Origin: Thermohalobacter berrensis | Lineage (GTDB): Bacteria; Bacillota; Clostridia; Tissierellales; Thermohalobacteraceae | NCBI RefSeq assembly: GCF_003609645.1 | Contig: NZ_MCIB01000004.1 | Location: 1-64,000, forward strand | Reading direction: 5' to 3' | Length of the DNA stretch: 64,000 bases | Shown: positions 8,993-17,808 of the stretch, in pieces | Layout: each line of letters starts with the position of its first letter | Numbering within the stretch: the first letter of the stretch is position 1 | Made by a program: the position numbers and the translations under genes | Notes under the pieces: model-generated | What the model was told of the DNA's origin: nothing | The model's database searches: none | What the model saw: only the letters and a program-made list of their open reading frames with translations

Positions 8993-11272
8993 GTGGATAA
9001 AAATGATAAGTCAACATTTATTTTTAAGTTATATATTAATATTTTTATAAACTATTTTCTTATAAGACTATTATTTGATACTTTAGAAATAGAACATAAC
9101 CTATATATGTCGTTAATTATCCTATTACTATCAGCAGTTTCTATTGTGCTTATATATATTATATGGAAAAAGCCCTTAATATTAGCTTCAGTAGTTTTAA
9201 TATTATTTCCGATTATGATATTTATGTATAGATATGAACATGAAATATATCTGAAGATGCTACAAAAAATAGATGATTTTATTATATGGGCTTCTAGATT
9301 CTTAAGTGGATTAACCTTTCTTTATAATCAATATTTTTATATATTAGTTGTATTGATTATTTTCCTCCTTTCATTAATAACATTCGTTTTTGTGTTTAAA
9401 ATAAAAAGTATTTATCCCTTAACTATATTTGGTACTATATTGTTTTTATATAGATGGTTTTTGTTTTTAGATAAGGCACTCATCTATTATATATTTTATA
9501 TAATGCTTGTCTTACAGTTATACACATACAGAGTTTATAAGAAAAAGGAAAATTTATGGATTAATAAATCAATCTCTTTTGGTCCTGCAGTTTATAAAAG
9601 ATGGATTATATATTCTACTAGTGTAGTAGTAATTATTGTCAGTATAGTTTCTGTATTTCCCAAAAACTTTGCTCCAATTACTTGGAGATGGCTCGATGAT
9701 AAAGTACAAGAAATATTTCCTCAGGTTACAGAGTGGCGTAACTCAAGAAAGGCATCAGAGAATTATGGAAGTAGTATAAGATTTGATTTGTCTTTAACAC
9801 AATATCAAGAATCCCACAAGAGACTGGGAGGGCCCATTAATAGGGATAATGTGTTAATGATGAAGGTAAAGAGTAAAGAACCATTGTATTTAAAGGGAAT
9901 AGTTAAGGACTTTTATACAGGAGCCTACTGGAAATCTACAGAAGATGTATTTCATGAACAGATATCAAATACAGATTTAACTATACACAAAAATAAAGAA
10001 ATTAAAGGTGAATTAATAGTTCAAACTATTGAGCATATAAACTTAACAACCTCAACATTGTTTAATAGTTATATACCTATAAAGGTAAGTCTTGAAGATA
10101 ATACATTTTATACAACAGATGAATATGAGCTATTTGCTGGTATCCTTTTAACAAAAAATCAAAGATATACAATATACTCCATAAAAAAAGAAATCAATAG
10201 AGATGATATGAATACCTCCAGCTATAAAAAAAGAAAAGAGCATGAAAAATATTTACAATTGCCTGAAATATTACCTAAAAGGGTAGTTGAGCTTGCTAAG
10301 AAAATAACTAAAGGCTATAAAAATGATTATGATAAGGTAAATGCATTAGTAAAATATCTTAGAGAAAATTATAAATATACCTTAACCCCACCGGAAACCC
10401 CTTATAATAGGGATTTTGTAGACTATTTCTTATTTGATTTAAAAGAAGGATATTGCACTTATTTTGCATCATCCCTTGCAGTCCTTACTAGGAGTATAGG
10501 TATTCCATCAAGATATGTTGAAGGATTTAAAACTCCAAATGAAAAGGATGCAGGTATATATTATGTTTACAGTAGTAATGCACATGCTTGGACTGAGGTT
10601 TATATAGAAAATATAGGCTGGGTGCCCTTTGAAGCTACCCCTGCATATACAGGTATTAATTATGATGAGTACTTTGATGAAAAACAAGTTGAAAATAATA
10701 ATGAAACACTATCTAATAATGAAATAACAGATTATAGAACAGGTAATGATGATATGAAAAATAGCCTTTTAGAAAATTTATTACAGGAAGAAAGTAATGT
10801 TAGTGTAAATGATTTTAAAGAGGAAAAGGACAATAGTAAAGGTATTTTAGTTATTTTTATTATTTTAGTTTTATTACTTTTAAGTAGAATAATATATAGT
10901 TATATTAAAATTAAAAAAATACTTGAATATGATTATAGAGAAAACAAAAGAGAAGGTATAATTAAATACTATTTGATGATTCTAAGTTTATTCAAATTGA
11001 TAAACAAACAGAAATTAGAACATGAAACTTGCTATGAATATAGTAATAGAATAATAAAAGCATTACCTCAATATCTAGATAAATTACCTTATATAACAGA
11101 TATTTTTATTAAATCAAGATATGGTAAAGAGGAAATAAATGAAGATGAAGTTTTAGATTTAAAAAACTATTTCCTAAAATGTGAGGAGTATGTTAAGAAA
11201 CAGATAGGATTATTAAAATTTTTATTTTTAAAGTATATTATGATGAAAATATATAATATAAAAGTTGAGTGA
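8993..11272 (+). CDS. transglutaminase-like membrane protein
   Basis: A 759-residue protein with about six N-terminal transmembrane helices (residues 10-220), an extracytoplasmic region, a transglutaminase-like domain at about residues 430-560, one further transmembrane helix (about 617-635) and a cytoplasmic tail resembling DUF4129. The papain-like triad is visible: Cys in KEGYCTYFASS, His in NAHAWTEVY, and an acidic residue in GWVPFEATP. Start is the GTG at 8993 with GAGGTG 5 nt upstream. It completes the moxR-DUF58-transglutaminase operon, an arrangement widespread in bacteria; substrates are unknown, with peptide bond or cell-wall cross-link processing a common suggestion. Confidence 0.9.
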   Translation: MDKNDKSTFIFKLYINIFINYFLIRLLFDTLEIEHNLYMSLIILLLSAVSIVLIYIIWKKPLILASVVLILFPIMIFMYRYEHEIYLKMLQKIDDFIIWASRFLSGLTFLYNQYFYILVVLIIFLLSLITFVFVFKIKSIYPLTIFGTILFLYRWFLFLDKALIYYIFYIMLVLQLYTYRVYKKKENLWINKSISFGPAVYKRWIIYSTSVVVIIVSIVSVFPKNFAPITWRWLDDKVQEIFPQVTEWRNSRKASENYGSSIRFDLSLTQYQESHKRLGGPINRDNVLMMKVKSKEPLYLKGIVKDFYTGAYWKSTEDVFHEQISNTDLTIHKNKEIKGELIVQTIEHINLTTSTLFNSYIPIKVSLEDNTFYTTDEYELFAGILLTKNQRYTIYSIKKEINRDDMNTSSYKKRKEHEKYLQLPEILPKRVVELAKKITKGYKNDYDKVNALVKYLRENYKYTLTPPETPYNRDFVDYFLFDLKEGYCTYFASSLAVLTRSIGIPSRYVEGFKTPNEKDAGIYYVYSSNAHAWTEVYIENIGWVPFEATPAYTGINYDEYFDEKQVENNNETLSNNEITDYRTGNDDMKNSLLENLLQEESNVSVNDFKEEKDNSKGILVIFIILVLLLLSRIIYSYIKIKKILEYDYRENKREGIIKYYLMILSLFKLINKQKLEHETCYEYSNRIIKALPQYLDKLPYITDIFIKSRYGKEEINEDEVLDLKNYFLKCEEYVKKQIGLLKFLFLKYIMMKIYNIKVE

Positions 11273-11305
11273 GTCAGATGACCGTCTTCTGACTCATTTT
11301 AATAT
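11270..11305 (+). terminator. intrinsic terminator
   Basis: TGAGTCAGA / TCTGACTCA with an 9-nt loop (11270-11296), then TTTTAATATTTT. It closes the moxR operon. Confidence 0.8.
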
Positions 11306-11354
11306 TTTGGTAGTTTTATTTAAATTAATTGCAAAAAATTTAAACATTAAATAA

Positions 11355-11363
11355 TGGTATAAT
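11355..11363 (+). promoter_or_regulatory. extended -10 promoter for the SLH protein
   Basis: TGGTATAAT provides a TGn-extended -10 with perfect TATAAT; no good -35 is present at 17 bp. It lies 38 nt before the ATG. Confidence 0.55.
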
Positions 11364-11401
11364 ACTTATTATAAACTATTTTTTAGAGTAAGGGGGATAA
11401 T

Positions 11402-13636
11402 ATGAAATTGTTAAAACAAGTCTTTGTTATTCTAATGTTAGTTGTAATTATTTCTACTAATTGTTTTGCTCAGTCACAGCCTATACAGACATTAAAAAAA
11501 GAGATTATAGTAAATGATATAAGAAGGACAGTAAATATGGTAATTGTGGATTTAAATAATCCAGATATTGAATTAGATGTAGTAATATCCAATGATATGA
11601 TAGGTGGAGATGAAGAGTTTGAAAATATGCTAAGTCGTAAAAACATAGATGCTGCCATAAATGCTAATTTTTTTGATGCGTATGAAAGCTTAGAGCCATA
11701 TGGAACAATTATGAAAGATGGAAAAATATTATACCTTGAAGGTGAAAATACTTCCATGGGAATTAGTGAAGGAAATAATATAGTTTTTGATAGGTTTAAG
11801 ACAGTAATAAAGGGCTATCTTGATGGGAAAAGACAAAACGAATGGAACAATAAAACTCAATCTATGGCCTTTTATTTGTTTGATGTTTGGTATGTCAATA
11901 ATTTACCACTAGATCCTACAGGAGTATATCTTTATACACCTGAAAGGGGAGAATCTATCACAGTAGAAGGTGGTACAGCTATTGAAGTAATTAATAATAA
12001 AGTTAACAGAGTATTAAAAAATGTAGATAAAGTTAAAATACCTAGAAATGGGTACATAATATATTATGGCAGTCAATCAGCTACCCAAGATTACATTGAT
12101 AATAGATTTAAAATAGGAAGAACTATTGAATTTGAATTTGAAACAAAATATACAGATCAAAAGAAAATAAGGAAGAACAAAGACATCAAAGATACACCAG
12201 AACAACCTAAAGAACCTACATTACTTTATGGTTGTGTTGATAAAACAACAAAAAACTATTGGGATTTAAAGAAAAACGAAATGGATTTTAATATTTTTAA
12301 TGTATGGTATGTAAATACTAAACCAATTGATTCCACAGGTGTTTATCTTTACACACCTGAAAGGGGAGATAGTTTACAAGTACCTATAGGAAATGTTGTT
12401 ATAGTTGAAAATGGAGAAGTAAAGGAAGTTTTATACAATACAAAACAATTTAACATACCAGATAATGGCTTTGTAATCTATTATGGAAAAGATGCAGCTG
12501 ATAGAGAATATATTAAAGCAAGGTTTAGAGAAGGCAAGGCTATTGATTTTTATGATCCTAATACTAAAAAGATTAATACTGAGGAGATTATAAGTAAAGC
12601 AGTAGAGAAAAATAAAGTTGCCCTTTATGAAGAAGTTGAATATACTGAAAAACAAACAAAGATAAATTTAAATAATGTGCAGGATTTAATATCTGCTGGC
12701 CCATATCTAATAAAAGAAGGAAAAATAATAGTTAATCCAGAAGGTGAAGGATTTAAAGAAGAAAAGATTACTAAAAACAGGGCCCAAAGGAGTGCTATCG
12801 GTATAACACAGGATAATAAGCTACTTATGGTAACTGTAAGTAATGTTAATATGGAAGAATTGGCACAAATAATGCTACAACTTAGAGCAATTGAAGCAAT
12901 GAACCTTGATGGAGGTGCTTCTAGTGCACTTTATGCAAATGGCAGGGTAATAACAAAACCTGGAAGAAGATTAAGTACTATTTTAGCAGTTTATAAACAT
13001 AATGACAGTAATGATAAGCTAAAAGATACTGATAAAAGTATAGAGAATAAAATAGTAAACAGACAGTTTAGGGATATTTCTGAAGTCAAGAGATATGAGG
13101 AGAGTATTTTAGATTATACAGCAAATAAATTTTCTGATATAAATAAAAAGCACTGGTTTGCTAAAAATGTGAGTTATTTAGTGGCATTAAATATAATAGC
13201 AGGTTATGAAGATGGTACTTTTAGACCTAATAACGATATTAATGTAGATGCTTTTATAAAGATGATTATAACTTCACTAGGATATGATATACAAAATGGA
13301 CCTACATATTGGGCATCCCCATATATTAAGAAGGCAAAAGAGATTGGTATAATTAATGGAGGAGAATTCCTCGAGTTTAACCGACCTATAAAAAGGGGAG
13401 AAATGGCTAGAATGATTGTACGAGCTTTAAATTCACAAATAAATTTAGATAAAGAGCAACTAAAAAAAGAGATTAAAGATTTTAACCAAATTGTTCCCGA
13501 GTTACAAGATGACATATTAAAGGCATATGGAATGGGTATTATTACGGGATATGAAGATGGTACTTTTAGACCTGACGAGACTGCAAATCGAGCTGCAGCT
13601 GCTACAATGATTGTAAGAATGTTAGATGCTAAATAA
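11402..13636 (+). CDS. phosphodiester glycosidase with C-terminal SLH domains
   Basis: The 744-residue protein has a signal peptide (residues 1-24, cleavage near CFAQS), an N-terminal half of a phosphodiester glycosidase (NAGPA-like) domain with AINANFFD, and a C-terminal half with RSAIGITQDN and MNLDGGASSALY. Between them two copies of a 65-70 residue module are inserted (about residues 153-222 and 293-363), each with FNVWYVN-like, TGVYLYTPERG and a closing NGxxIYYG. The last 180 residues are three SLH repeats (two with GYEDGTFRP), anchoring it to secondary wall polymer. It likely removes phosphodiester-linked sugars at the surface. AGGGGGATAAT precedes the ATG. Confidence 0.9.
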   Translation: MKLLKQVFVILMLVVIISTNCFAQSQPIQTLKKEIIVNDIRRTVNMVIVDLNNPDIELDVVISNDMIGGDEEFENMLSRKNIDAAINANFFDAYESLEPYGTIMKDGKILYLEGENTSMGISEGNNIVFDRFKTVIKGYLDGKRQNEWNNKTQSMAFYLFDVWYVNNLPLDPTGVYLYTPERGESITVEGGTAIEVINNKVNRVLKNVDKVKIPRNGYIIYYGSQSATQDYIDNRFKIGRTIEFEFETKYTDQKKIRKNKDIKDTPEQPKEPTLLYGCVDKTTKNYWDLKKNEMDFNIFNVWYVNTKPIDSTGVYLYTPERGDSLQVPIGNVVIVENGEVKEVLYNTKQFNIPDNGFVIYYGKDAADREYIKARFREGKAIDFYDPNTKKINTEEIISKAVEKNKVALYEEVEYTEKQTKINLNNVQDLISAGPYLIKEGKIIVNPEGEGFKEEKITKNRAQRSAIGITQDNKLLMVTVSNVNMEELAQIMLQLRAIEAMNLDGGASSALYANGRVITKPGRRLSTILAVYKHNDSNDKLKDTDKSIENKIVNRQFRDISEVKRYEESILDYTANKFSDINKKHWFAKNVSYLVALNIIAGYEDGTFRPNNDINVDAFIKMIITSLGYDIQNGPTYWASPYIKKAKEIGIINGGEFLEFNRPIKRGEMARMIVRALNSQINLDKEQLKKEIKDFNQIVPELQDDILKAYGMGIITGYEDGTFRPDETANRAAAATMIVRMLDAK

Positions 13637-13657
13637 AGAAAATGTTTTCTCTTTATG

Positions 13658-13686
13658 TTGAAAAAAATATAGATATGTATTACAAT
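13658..13686 (+). promoter_or_regulatory. sigma-A promoter of the thiamine-precursor transport operon
   Basis: TTGAAA (13658-13663), 17-bp spacer, TACAAT (13681-13686). Transcription would start about 20 nt before the TPP riboswitch. Confidence 0.75.
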
Positions 13687-13711
13687 ATAGATGAAATTTA
13701 ATAGATAATAA

Positions 13712-13812
13712 AAAACTGGGGAGCTAGGTGCACCTAGCTGAGAGGGAACTGATGCAGTTCCGACCCATAGAACCTGAACTGGGTAATACCAGCGAAGGGA
13801 GAATATTGTGTA
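13712..13812 (+). promoter_or_regulatory. TPP (THI-element) riboswitch
   Basis: The conserved THI-box segments are present in order: GGGGAGC, CTGAGAG, a variable hairpin (GGAACT/AGTTCC), CCGACCC, GAACCTGA, CTGGGTAATACCAGCG and AAGGGA. It binds thiamine pyrophosphate and acts on the terminator at 13843. AACTGGGT at 13777-13784 is complementary to the terminator loop (13858-13865), a plausible antiterminator or contact. Confidence 0.95.
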
Positions 13813-13842
13813 ATCCATTTATTTAGGATTATAGGATATATT

Positions 13843-13885
13843 AACCCTTTACCTTGAACCCAGTTAAGGTAAAGGGTTTTTTATT
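13843..13885 (+). terminator. riboswitch-controlled terminator
   Basis: 13-bp stem AACCCTTTACCTT / AAGGTAAAGGGTT followed by TTTTTATTTT, placed 18 nt before the first gene. It is the expression platform of the TPP riboswitch, predicted to form when TPP is bound. Confidence 0.92.
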
Positions 13886-13902
13886 TTGAAAGGGGGTATT
13901 AG

Positions 13903-14193
13903 ATGCCAGTAGTTAATGTAAGCCTTCAAGTAATACCAAGGGTAGAAGATGAAAGAATATATGAAGTTGTAGATAAGGTTATTAAATATATAGACTCAGC
14001 AGGAGTTAAATATGAGGTAGGTCCCATGGAAACCACTATGGAGGGAGAGCTAGATGAATTACTCCAAATAGTAAAAAAAGCACAGGAAATATGTGTAAAA
14101 GAAGGGGCCTCCAGAGTTTTATCAGTGGTAAAAATAGACTATAAGCCAGAGGGCGTGACTATGAATGAAAAAATTTATAAATATAGAAAATAA
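13903..14193 (+). CDS. MTH1187-family thiamine-binding protein
   Basis: A 96-residue protein of the MTH1187/YqgV thiamine_BP family (ferredoxin-like fold): it begins VVNVSLQVIPRVEDERIYEVVDKV, has YEVGPMETTMEGELDELL and a C-terminal GASRVLSVVKIDY. These proteins bind thiamine or its pyrimidine and are encoded with thiamine-precursor transporters. It is the first gene after the TPP riboswitch. AGGGGG precedes the ATG. Its last 29 nt overlap the start of the permease gene, so the two are translationally coupled. Confidence 0.9.
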   Translation: MPVVNVSLQVIPRVEDERIYEVVDKVIKYIDSAGVKYEVGPMETTMEGELDELLQIVKKAQEICVKEGASRVLSVVKIDYKPEGVTMNEKIYKYRK

Positions 14194-14932
14194 AACAATA
14201 CCTATTGCATTTTTATTTTTACTAATAGCTATATGGCAGATAATAGTAGATGCTGGATTAGTAGCAAAATATATTCTCCCTTCACCTAAGGATGTATTTT
14301 TTACTTTTATAGATATTCTTCCAATGATAAAGGGGCATGTTTTAGTTACACTATATGAAGCACTATTAGGCTTTTTTATATCTATTGTATTTGCCTTAAT
14401 TTTGTCAGTACTAATGGATAATATAAGTATTGTTAAAAAAGCTTTATATCCACTAATAGTTATTTCACAAACTGTTCCAATAATTGCCTTAGCTCCTTTA
14501 TTTGTAATTTGGTTTGGGTTTGGTAGACTACCTAAAATAATAGTTGTCGTTTTAGTCTGCTTTTTTCCAATAGTAGTTAGTTTATTAGATGGATTAGAAT
14601 CAGTAGATAGAGATATGCTTAATCTTATTAGGTCTATGGGTGGAAATAAATTTCAAATTTTTAGGTTTATAAAATTTCCGGCATCTATGGTTAGTTTCTT
14701 TTCAGGCCTTAGAATAGCTGCAACTTATAGTATAATGGGGGCAGTAATTGGAGAATGGCTAGGAGGAAGTGAAGGGTTAGGAGTGTACATGCTTAGGGTA
14801 AAACATTCCTATGCCCTTGATAAAATGTTTGCTGCAATTTTAGTAATAGTAATTTTAAGTATGACTTTATTTAGGATAGTGGCTTTAGTAGAGTACTTAG
14901 TAATGCCATGGACAAGAGAAATGGACAAATAA
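14165..14932 (+). CDS. ABC transporter permease, thiamine-precursor (ThiX-like)
   Basis: A 255-residue BPD_transp_1 permease with six predicted transmembrane helices. The cytoplasmic EAA-like loop reads LIRSMGGNKFQIFRFIKFPASM (broken by conserved Gly), typical of the nitrate/taurine/thiamine-precursor (SsuC/ThiX) group. Start at 14165 inside the upstream gene. With the NMT1-type binding protein and ATPase downstream and the TPP riboswitch upstream it is inferred to import a thiamine pyrimidine precursor such as formylaminopyrimidine or HMP. Confidence 0.88.
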   Translation: MKKFINIENKTIPIAFLFLLIAIWQIIVDAGLVAKYILPSPKDVFFTFIDILPMIKGHVLVTLYEALLGFFISIVFALILSVLMDNISIVKKALYPLIVISQTVPIIALAPLFVIWFGFGRLPKIIVVVLVCFFPIVVSLLDGLESVDRDMLNLIRSMGGNKFQIFRFIKFPASMVSFFSGLRIAATYSIMGAVIGEWLGGSEGLGVYMLRVKHSYALDKMFAAILVIVILSMTLFRIVALVEYLVMPWTREMDK

Positions 14933-14959
14933 AATTTAGTTAAAAGGGAGGAATCATCA

Positions 14960-15964
14960 ATGTTTAAAAAGACTATTTCTATTATGATTATTGGTTTATT
15001 AATATTTTCACTAGTTGGTTGTGGTGCATCAGAAAAAAATACAACTGAAAAACAAGAGCTAAAAAAGGTTACTGTTGTACTTGATTGGGTTCCAAATACA
15101 AATCACACAGGATTATATGTGGCAAAAGAAAAGGGATATTATAAAGAAGAAGGATTAGAGGTTGAAATTATTCAGCCTACAGAGGGAGGAAGTACTGACC
15201 TTATAGCAGCAGGTCAAGGTGAATTTGGTATAAGTTATCAGGAACAGGTTACATTTGCTAGAACTGCTGAAAATCCACTACCTATTAAAGCTATAGCTGC
15301 TATTATACAGCATAATACTTCAGGTTTTGCTTCACCTGTAGAAAAAAACATAAAAAGTCCTAAGGATTTTGAAGGAAAAAGATATGGTGGATGGGGTTCA
15401 CCAGTTGAAAGGGCAATGTTAAAAGCACTTATGGAAAAGTATGATGGAGATTTTTCTAAGCTTGAGATGGTAGATATAGGAGCTGCAGATTTCTTTTCAA
15501 GTGTTCAAAAAGATGTAGATTTTACATGGATTTACTATGGTTGGGATGGAGTAGCTGCTGAAGTTAGAGATTTCCCTATAAACTTTTTAAAACTTCAAGA
15601 TTTAGACCCAAGATTAGATTTCTATACTCCGGTTATAATTGCTAAAGAAGATTTACTAAATCAAAATCCTGAGCTTGTAAAGAAGTTCTTAAGGGCTACT
15701 ACAAAGGGATATGAATATTGTATAGAAAATCCAGAGGATGCTGTAGAATCCTTATTAAAGCATGCACCTGAAATAGATAAAGAAATTGCAGTAGCAAGTC
15801 AAAAATATCTTGCTAAAGAATATCAAGCTGATGCTCATAAGTGGGGAGTAATGAAGGAAGAAATATGGAAAAACTATGGTGAATGGTTATATGAAAAGGG
15901 GCTAATAGACAAAAAACTTGATGTGAAAGAGGCTTACACAAATGAATTCTTGCCAAAAGAATAA
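14960..15964 (+). CDS. NMT1/THI5-like substrate-binding lipoprotein (ThiY-like)
   Basis: A 334-residue lipoprotein: lipobox FSLVGCG with Cys at residue 21, then the NMT1/THI5 fold with [21 protein letters not shown] and [21 protein letters not shown]. These are close to the ThiY pyrimidine-binding proteins of Bacillus. It delivers the thiamine pyrimidine precursor to the permease. The SD is AAAGGGAGG. The ATPase gene begins inside its 3' end (overlap 23 nt). Confidence 0.9.
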   Translation: MFKKTISIMIIGLLIFSLVGCGASEKNTTEKQELKKVTVVLDWVPNTNHTGLYVAKEKGYYKEEGLEVEIIQPTEGGSTDLIAAGQGEFGISYQEQVTFARTAENPLPIKAIAAIIQHNTSGFASPVEKNIKSPKDFEGKRYGGWGSPVERAMLKALMEKYDGDFSKLEMVDIGAADFFSSVQKDVDFTWIYYGWDGVAAEVRDFPINFLKLQDLDPRLDFYTPVIIAKEDLLNQNPELVKKFLRATTKGYEYCIENPEDAVESLLKHAPEIDKEIAVASQKYLAKEYQADAHKWGVMKEEIWKNYGEWLYEKGLIDKKLDVKEAYTNEFLPKE

Positions 15965-16703
15965 TGAGAAACTCTTGGTTAAAAACTTAAGAAAAAGTTT
16001 TGAAAATCTATTAGTAGTAGATAATATATCACTTACATTAAAAGAAAATGAATTTGTAACCCTTTTAGGGCCTAGTGGATGTGGAAAAAGTACAATTTTC
16101 AATATTATTGCAGGTCTATTAAATCCAGATAAGGGAAATGTATATATTGACGGAGAAAATTATACAGGAAAAACTGGTAGAGTAAGCTATATGTATCAAA
16201 AAGATCTGTTACTTCCTTGGAAAAGAATTATAGATAATGTTGCCCTTCCCCTTGTTATTAAAGGGGAAAGTAAAAGAAAAGCTAGGGAAAAAGTAAAAAA
16301 ATACTTTGAGGTTTTTGGCCTTGAAGGATTTGAATATAAATATCCCTTTCAGCTTTCAGGAGGAATGAGACAAAGGGCAGCACTTATGAGAACATACATG
16401 TTTTCTAAGGATGTGATACTATTAGATGAGCCATTTGGAGGATTAGATGCAATTACTAAATCGAAAATGCAAAAGTGGCTCTTAGATGTATTAAATAAAC
16501 TTAAAGCTTCTATTCTATTTATTACCCATGATATAGAAGAAGCAATATTCTTATCTGATAAAATATATATATTGTCAGATAGACCTGCTTCAATTAAAGA
16601 AGAAATAATTATTAATTTACCAAAACCTAGAGATAGAGAGATTACAACATCTGAAGAATTCAATGAAATAAAAAGACATATACTTAACATAATGAACAAT
16701 TGA
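15942..16703 (+). CDS. ABC transporter ATP-binding protein (ThiZ-like)
   Basis: A 253-residue ATPase with Walker [10 protein letters not shown]-loop [12 protein letters not shown], signature LSGGMRQR, Walker [13 protein letters not shown] and H-loop FITHDIEEA; the pattern is that of the SsuB/TauB/ThiZ group. It energises uptake with the adjoining permease. Start was set to ATG 15942 with AGAGG upstream; an in-frame TTG at 15972 is an alternative. The operon ends at the hairpin at 16717. Confidence 0.88.
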   Translation: MNSCQKNNEKLLVKNLRKSFENLLVVDNISLTLKENEFVTLLGPSGCGKSTIFNIIAGLLNPDKGNVYIDGENYTGKTGRVSYMYQKDLLLPWKRIIDNVALPLVIKGESKRKAREKVKKYFEVFGLEGFEYKYPFQLSGGMRQRAALMRTYMFSKDVILLDEPFGGLDAITKSKMQKWLLDVLNKLKASILFITHDIEEAIFLSDKIYILSDRPASIKEEIIINLPKPRDREITTSEEFNEIKRHILNIMNN

Positions 16704-16716
16704 TGGTTAATAACTT

Positions 16717-16746
16717 TAGCGGAGATTACATCTCCGCTATTTTTAA
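16717..16746 (+). terminator. intrinsic terminator of the thi operon
   Basis: TAGCGGAGA / TCTCCGCTA, loop TTACA, then TTTTTAAAATT. The next gene starts only 23 nt after it. Confidence 0.88.
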
Positions 16747-16768
16747 AATTAAAATTAGGAGTGATAAA

Positions 16769-17440
16769 ATGGCTGTATTTGATAAAGAAGCTAAAGGATA
16801 TGACAGATGGTATAAAACTGAAAAAGGAAAGTTTATTGATGATGTTGAGACTAAATGTGCATTTGACCTTTTAAAACTAAAAAAGGGTATGAAAATATTA
16901 GATATAGGGTGCGGAACTGGTAATTTTAGCATTAAATTAGCTAAAAAGGGATGTAAGGTTATTGGAATAGATATTTCAGATGAAATGTTAAAGATTGCAA
17001 GAGAAAAGGCTAAAGAGGAAGAATTAGACATAGAATTTTATAATATGGATGTATATAATTTAAAATTTGAAGATGAATCTTTTGATGCTGTTTTTTCAAT
17101 GGCAGCCTTTGAATTTATTAAAGAACCTGAAAAGGCTATGGAAGAAATATTTAGAGTGACTAAAGGAGAAGGACAAATTTTAATAGGAACGATAAATAAG
17201 AATAGTAAATGGGGAGAACTATACCTATCTGATGAATTTCAAAAAAATACAGTGTTTAAGTATGGAGATTTTAAGACACTAGAAGATTTGAAAAAATTAA
17301 AAAATGAACATCTAATAGATACATCGGAATGCCTATTCATTCCTCCAAGTGCCCCTGAAGAAGACTTTACTGCAGAGAATGAAGAAAAATTATCTAAAAC
17401 AGAAAAGGGAGGGTTTATATGTGCCCTATGGAAAAAATAG
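16769..17440 (+). CDS. class I SAM-dependent methyltransferase, substrate unknown
   Basis: A 223-residue Rossmann methyltransferase: motif I ILDIGCGTGNFS, acidic loop VIGIDIS ending the second strand, NMDVYNL, and FDAVFSMAAFEF. The N-terminus FDKEAKGYDRWYKTEKGKF is typical of the UbiE/small-molecule group. The ATG at 16769 was chosen because TAGGAG lies upstream; the frame is open back to 16700 without SD. Its last 22 nt overlap a YkoF-like thiamine/HMP-binding gene, so the pair is co-translated. This coupling suggests a small-molecule or pyrimidine-related substrate, but that is inference. Confidence 0.85.
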   Translation: MAVFDKEAKGYDRWYKTEKGKFIDDVETKCAFDLLKLKKGMKILDIGCGTGNFSIKLAKKGCKVIGIDISDEMLKIAREKAKEEELDIEFYNMDVYNLKFEDESFDAVFSMAAFEFIKEPEKAMEEIFRVTKGEGQILIGTINKNSKWGELYLSDEFQKNTVFKYGDFKTLEDLKKLKNEHLIDTSECLFIPPSAPEEDFTAENEEKLSKTEKGGFICALWKK

Positions 17441-17688
17441 CATCATGTGAAATATCTTTTATACCTATAATGAGTAAAGATTATATTTCAGATATAAAAA
17501 AGGTACTTGAGATAATTAAATCTTATAATTTAGAGCATAATATAGGTATACTTTCAACAACAATAAGGGGAAATAAAGATGATATACTAAAATTAATTAA
17601 GAATATATATAATACAATGGATGAAATATGCAGTTTTACAATGGATATAAAAATATCAAATATATGTGGATGTGAGAAAGATAATTAA
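17419..17688 (+). CDS. YkoF-like thiamine/HMP-binding protein
   Basis: An 89-residue single-domain protein whose pattern, CEISFIPIMSKDYISDI, GILSTTIRGNKDDILKLI and a closing strand MDIKISNICGC, matches one domain of YkoF, which binds thiamine and hydroxymethylpyrimidine. B. subtilis YkoF has two such domains in tandem. GGAGGG is 5 nt before ATG 17419. It overlaps the methyltransferase gene by 22 nt and lies just after the thiamine-precursor operon, consistent with a role in that metabolism. Assignment rests on pattern only. Confidence 0.72.
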   Translation: MCPMEKIASCEISFIPIMSKDYISDIKKVLEIIKSYNLEHNIGILSTTIRGNKDDILKLIKNIYNTMDEICSFTMDIKISNICGCEKDN

Positions 17689-17808
17689 TAATAAGTAAGT
17701 GGGAATAAATGACTATTTTCATACTAAGATTTAATATTTTTTACTTTATATGGTAAAATACTTATGGTAAAATATTCAATAGTAAAGCTATAAATGGGGT
17801 GAAAATAT

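Noticed and set aside
13204-13818. Minus-strand 204-residue frame under the SLH gene
   Set aside because: It is antisense to a clear SLH-domain coding frame and crosses into the TPP riboswitch; no SD and no family resemblance.
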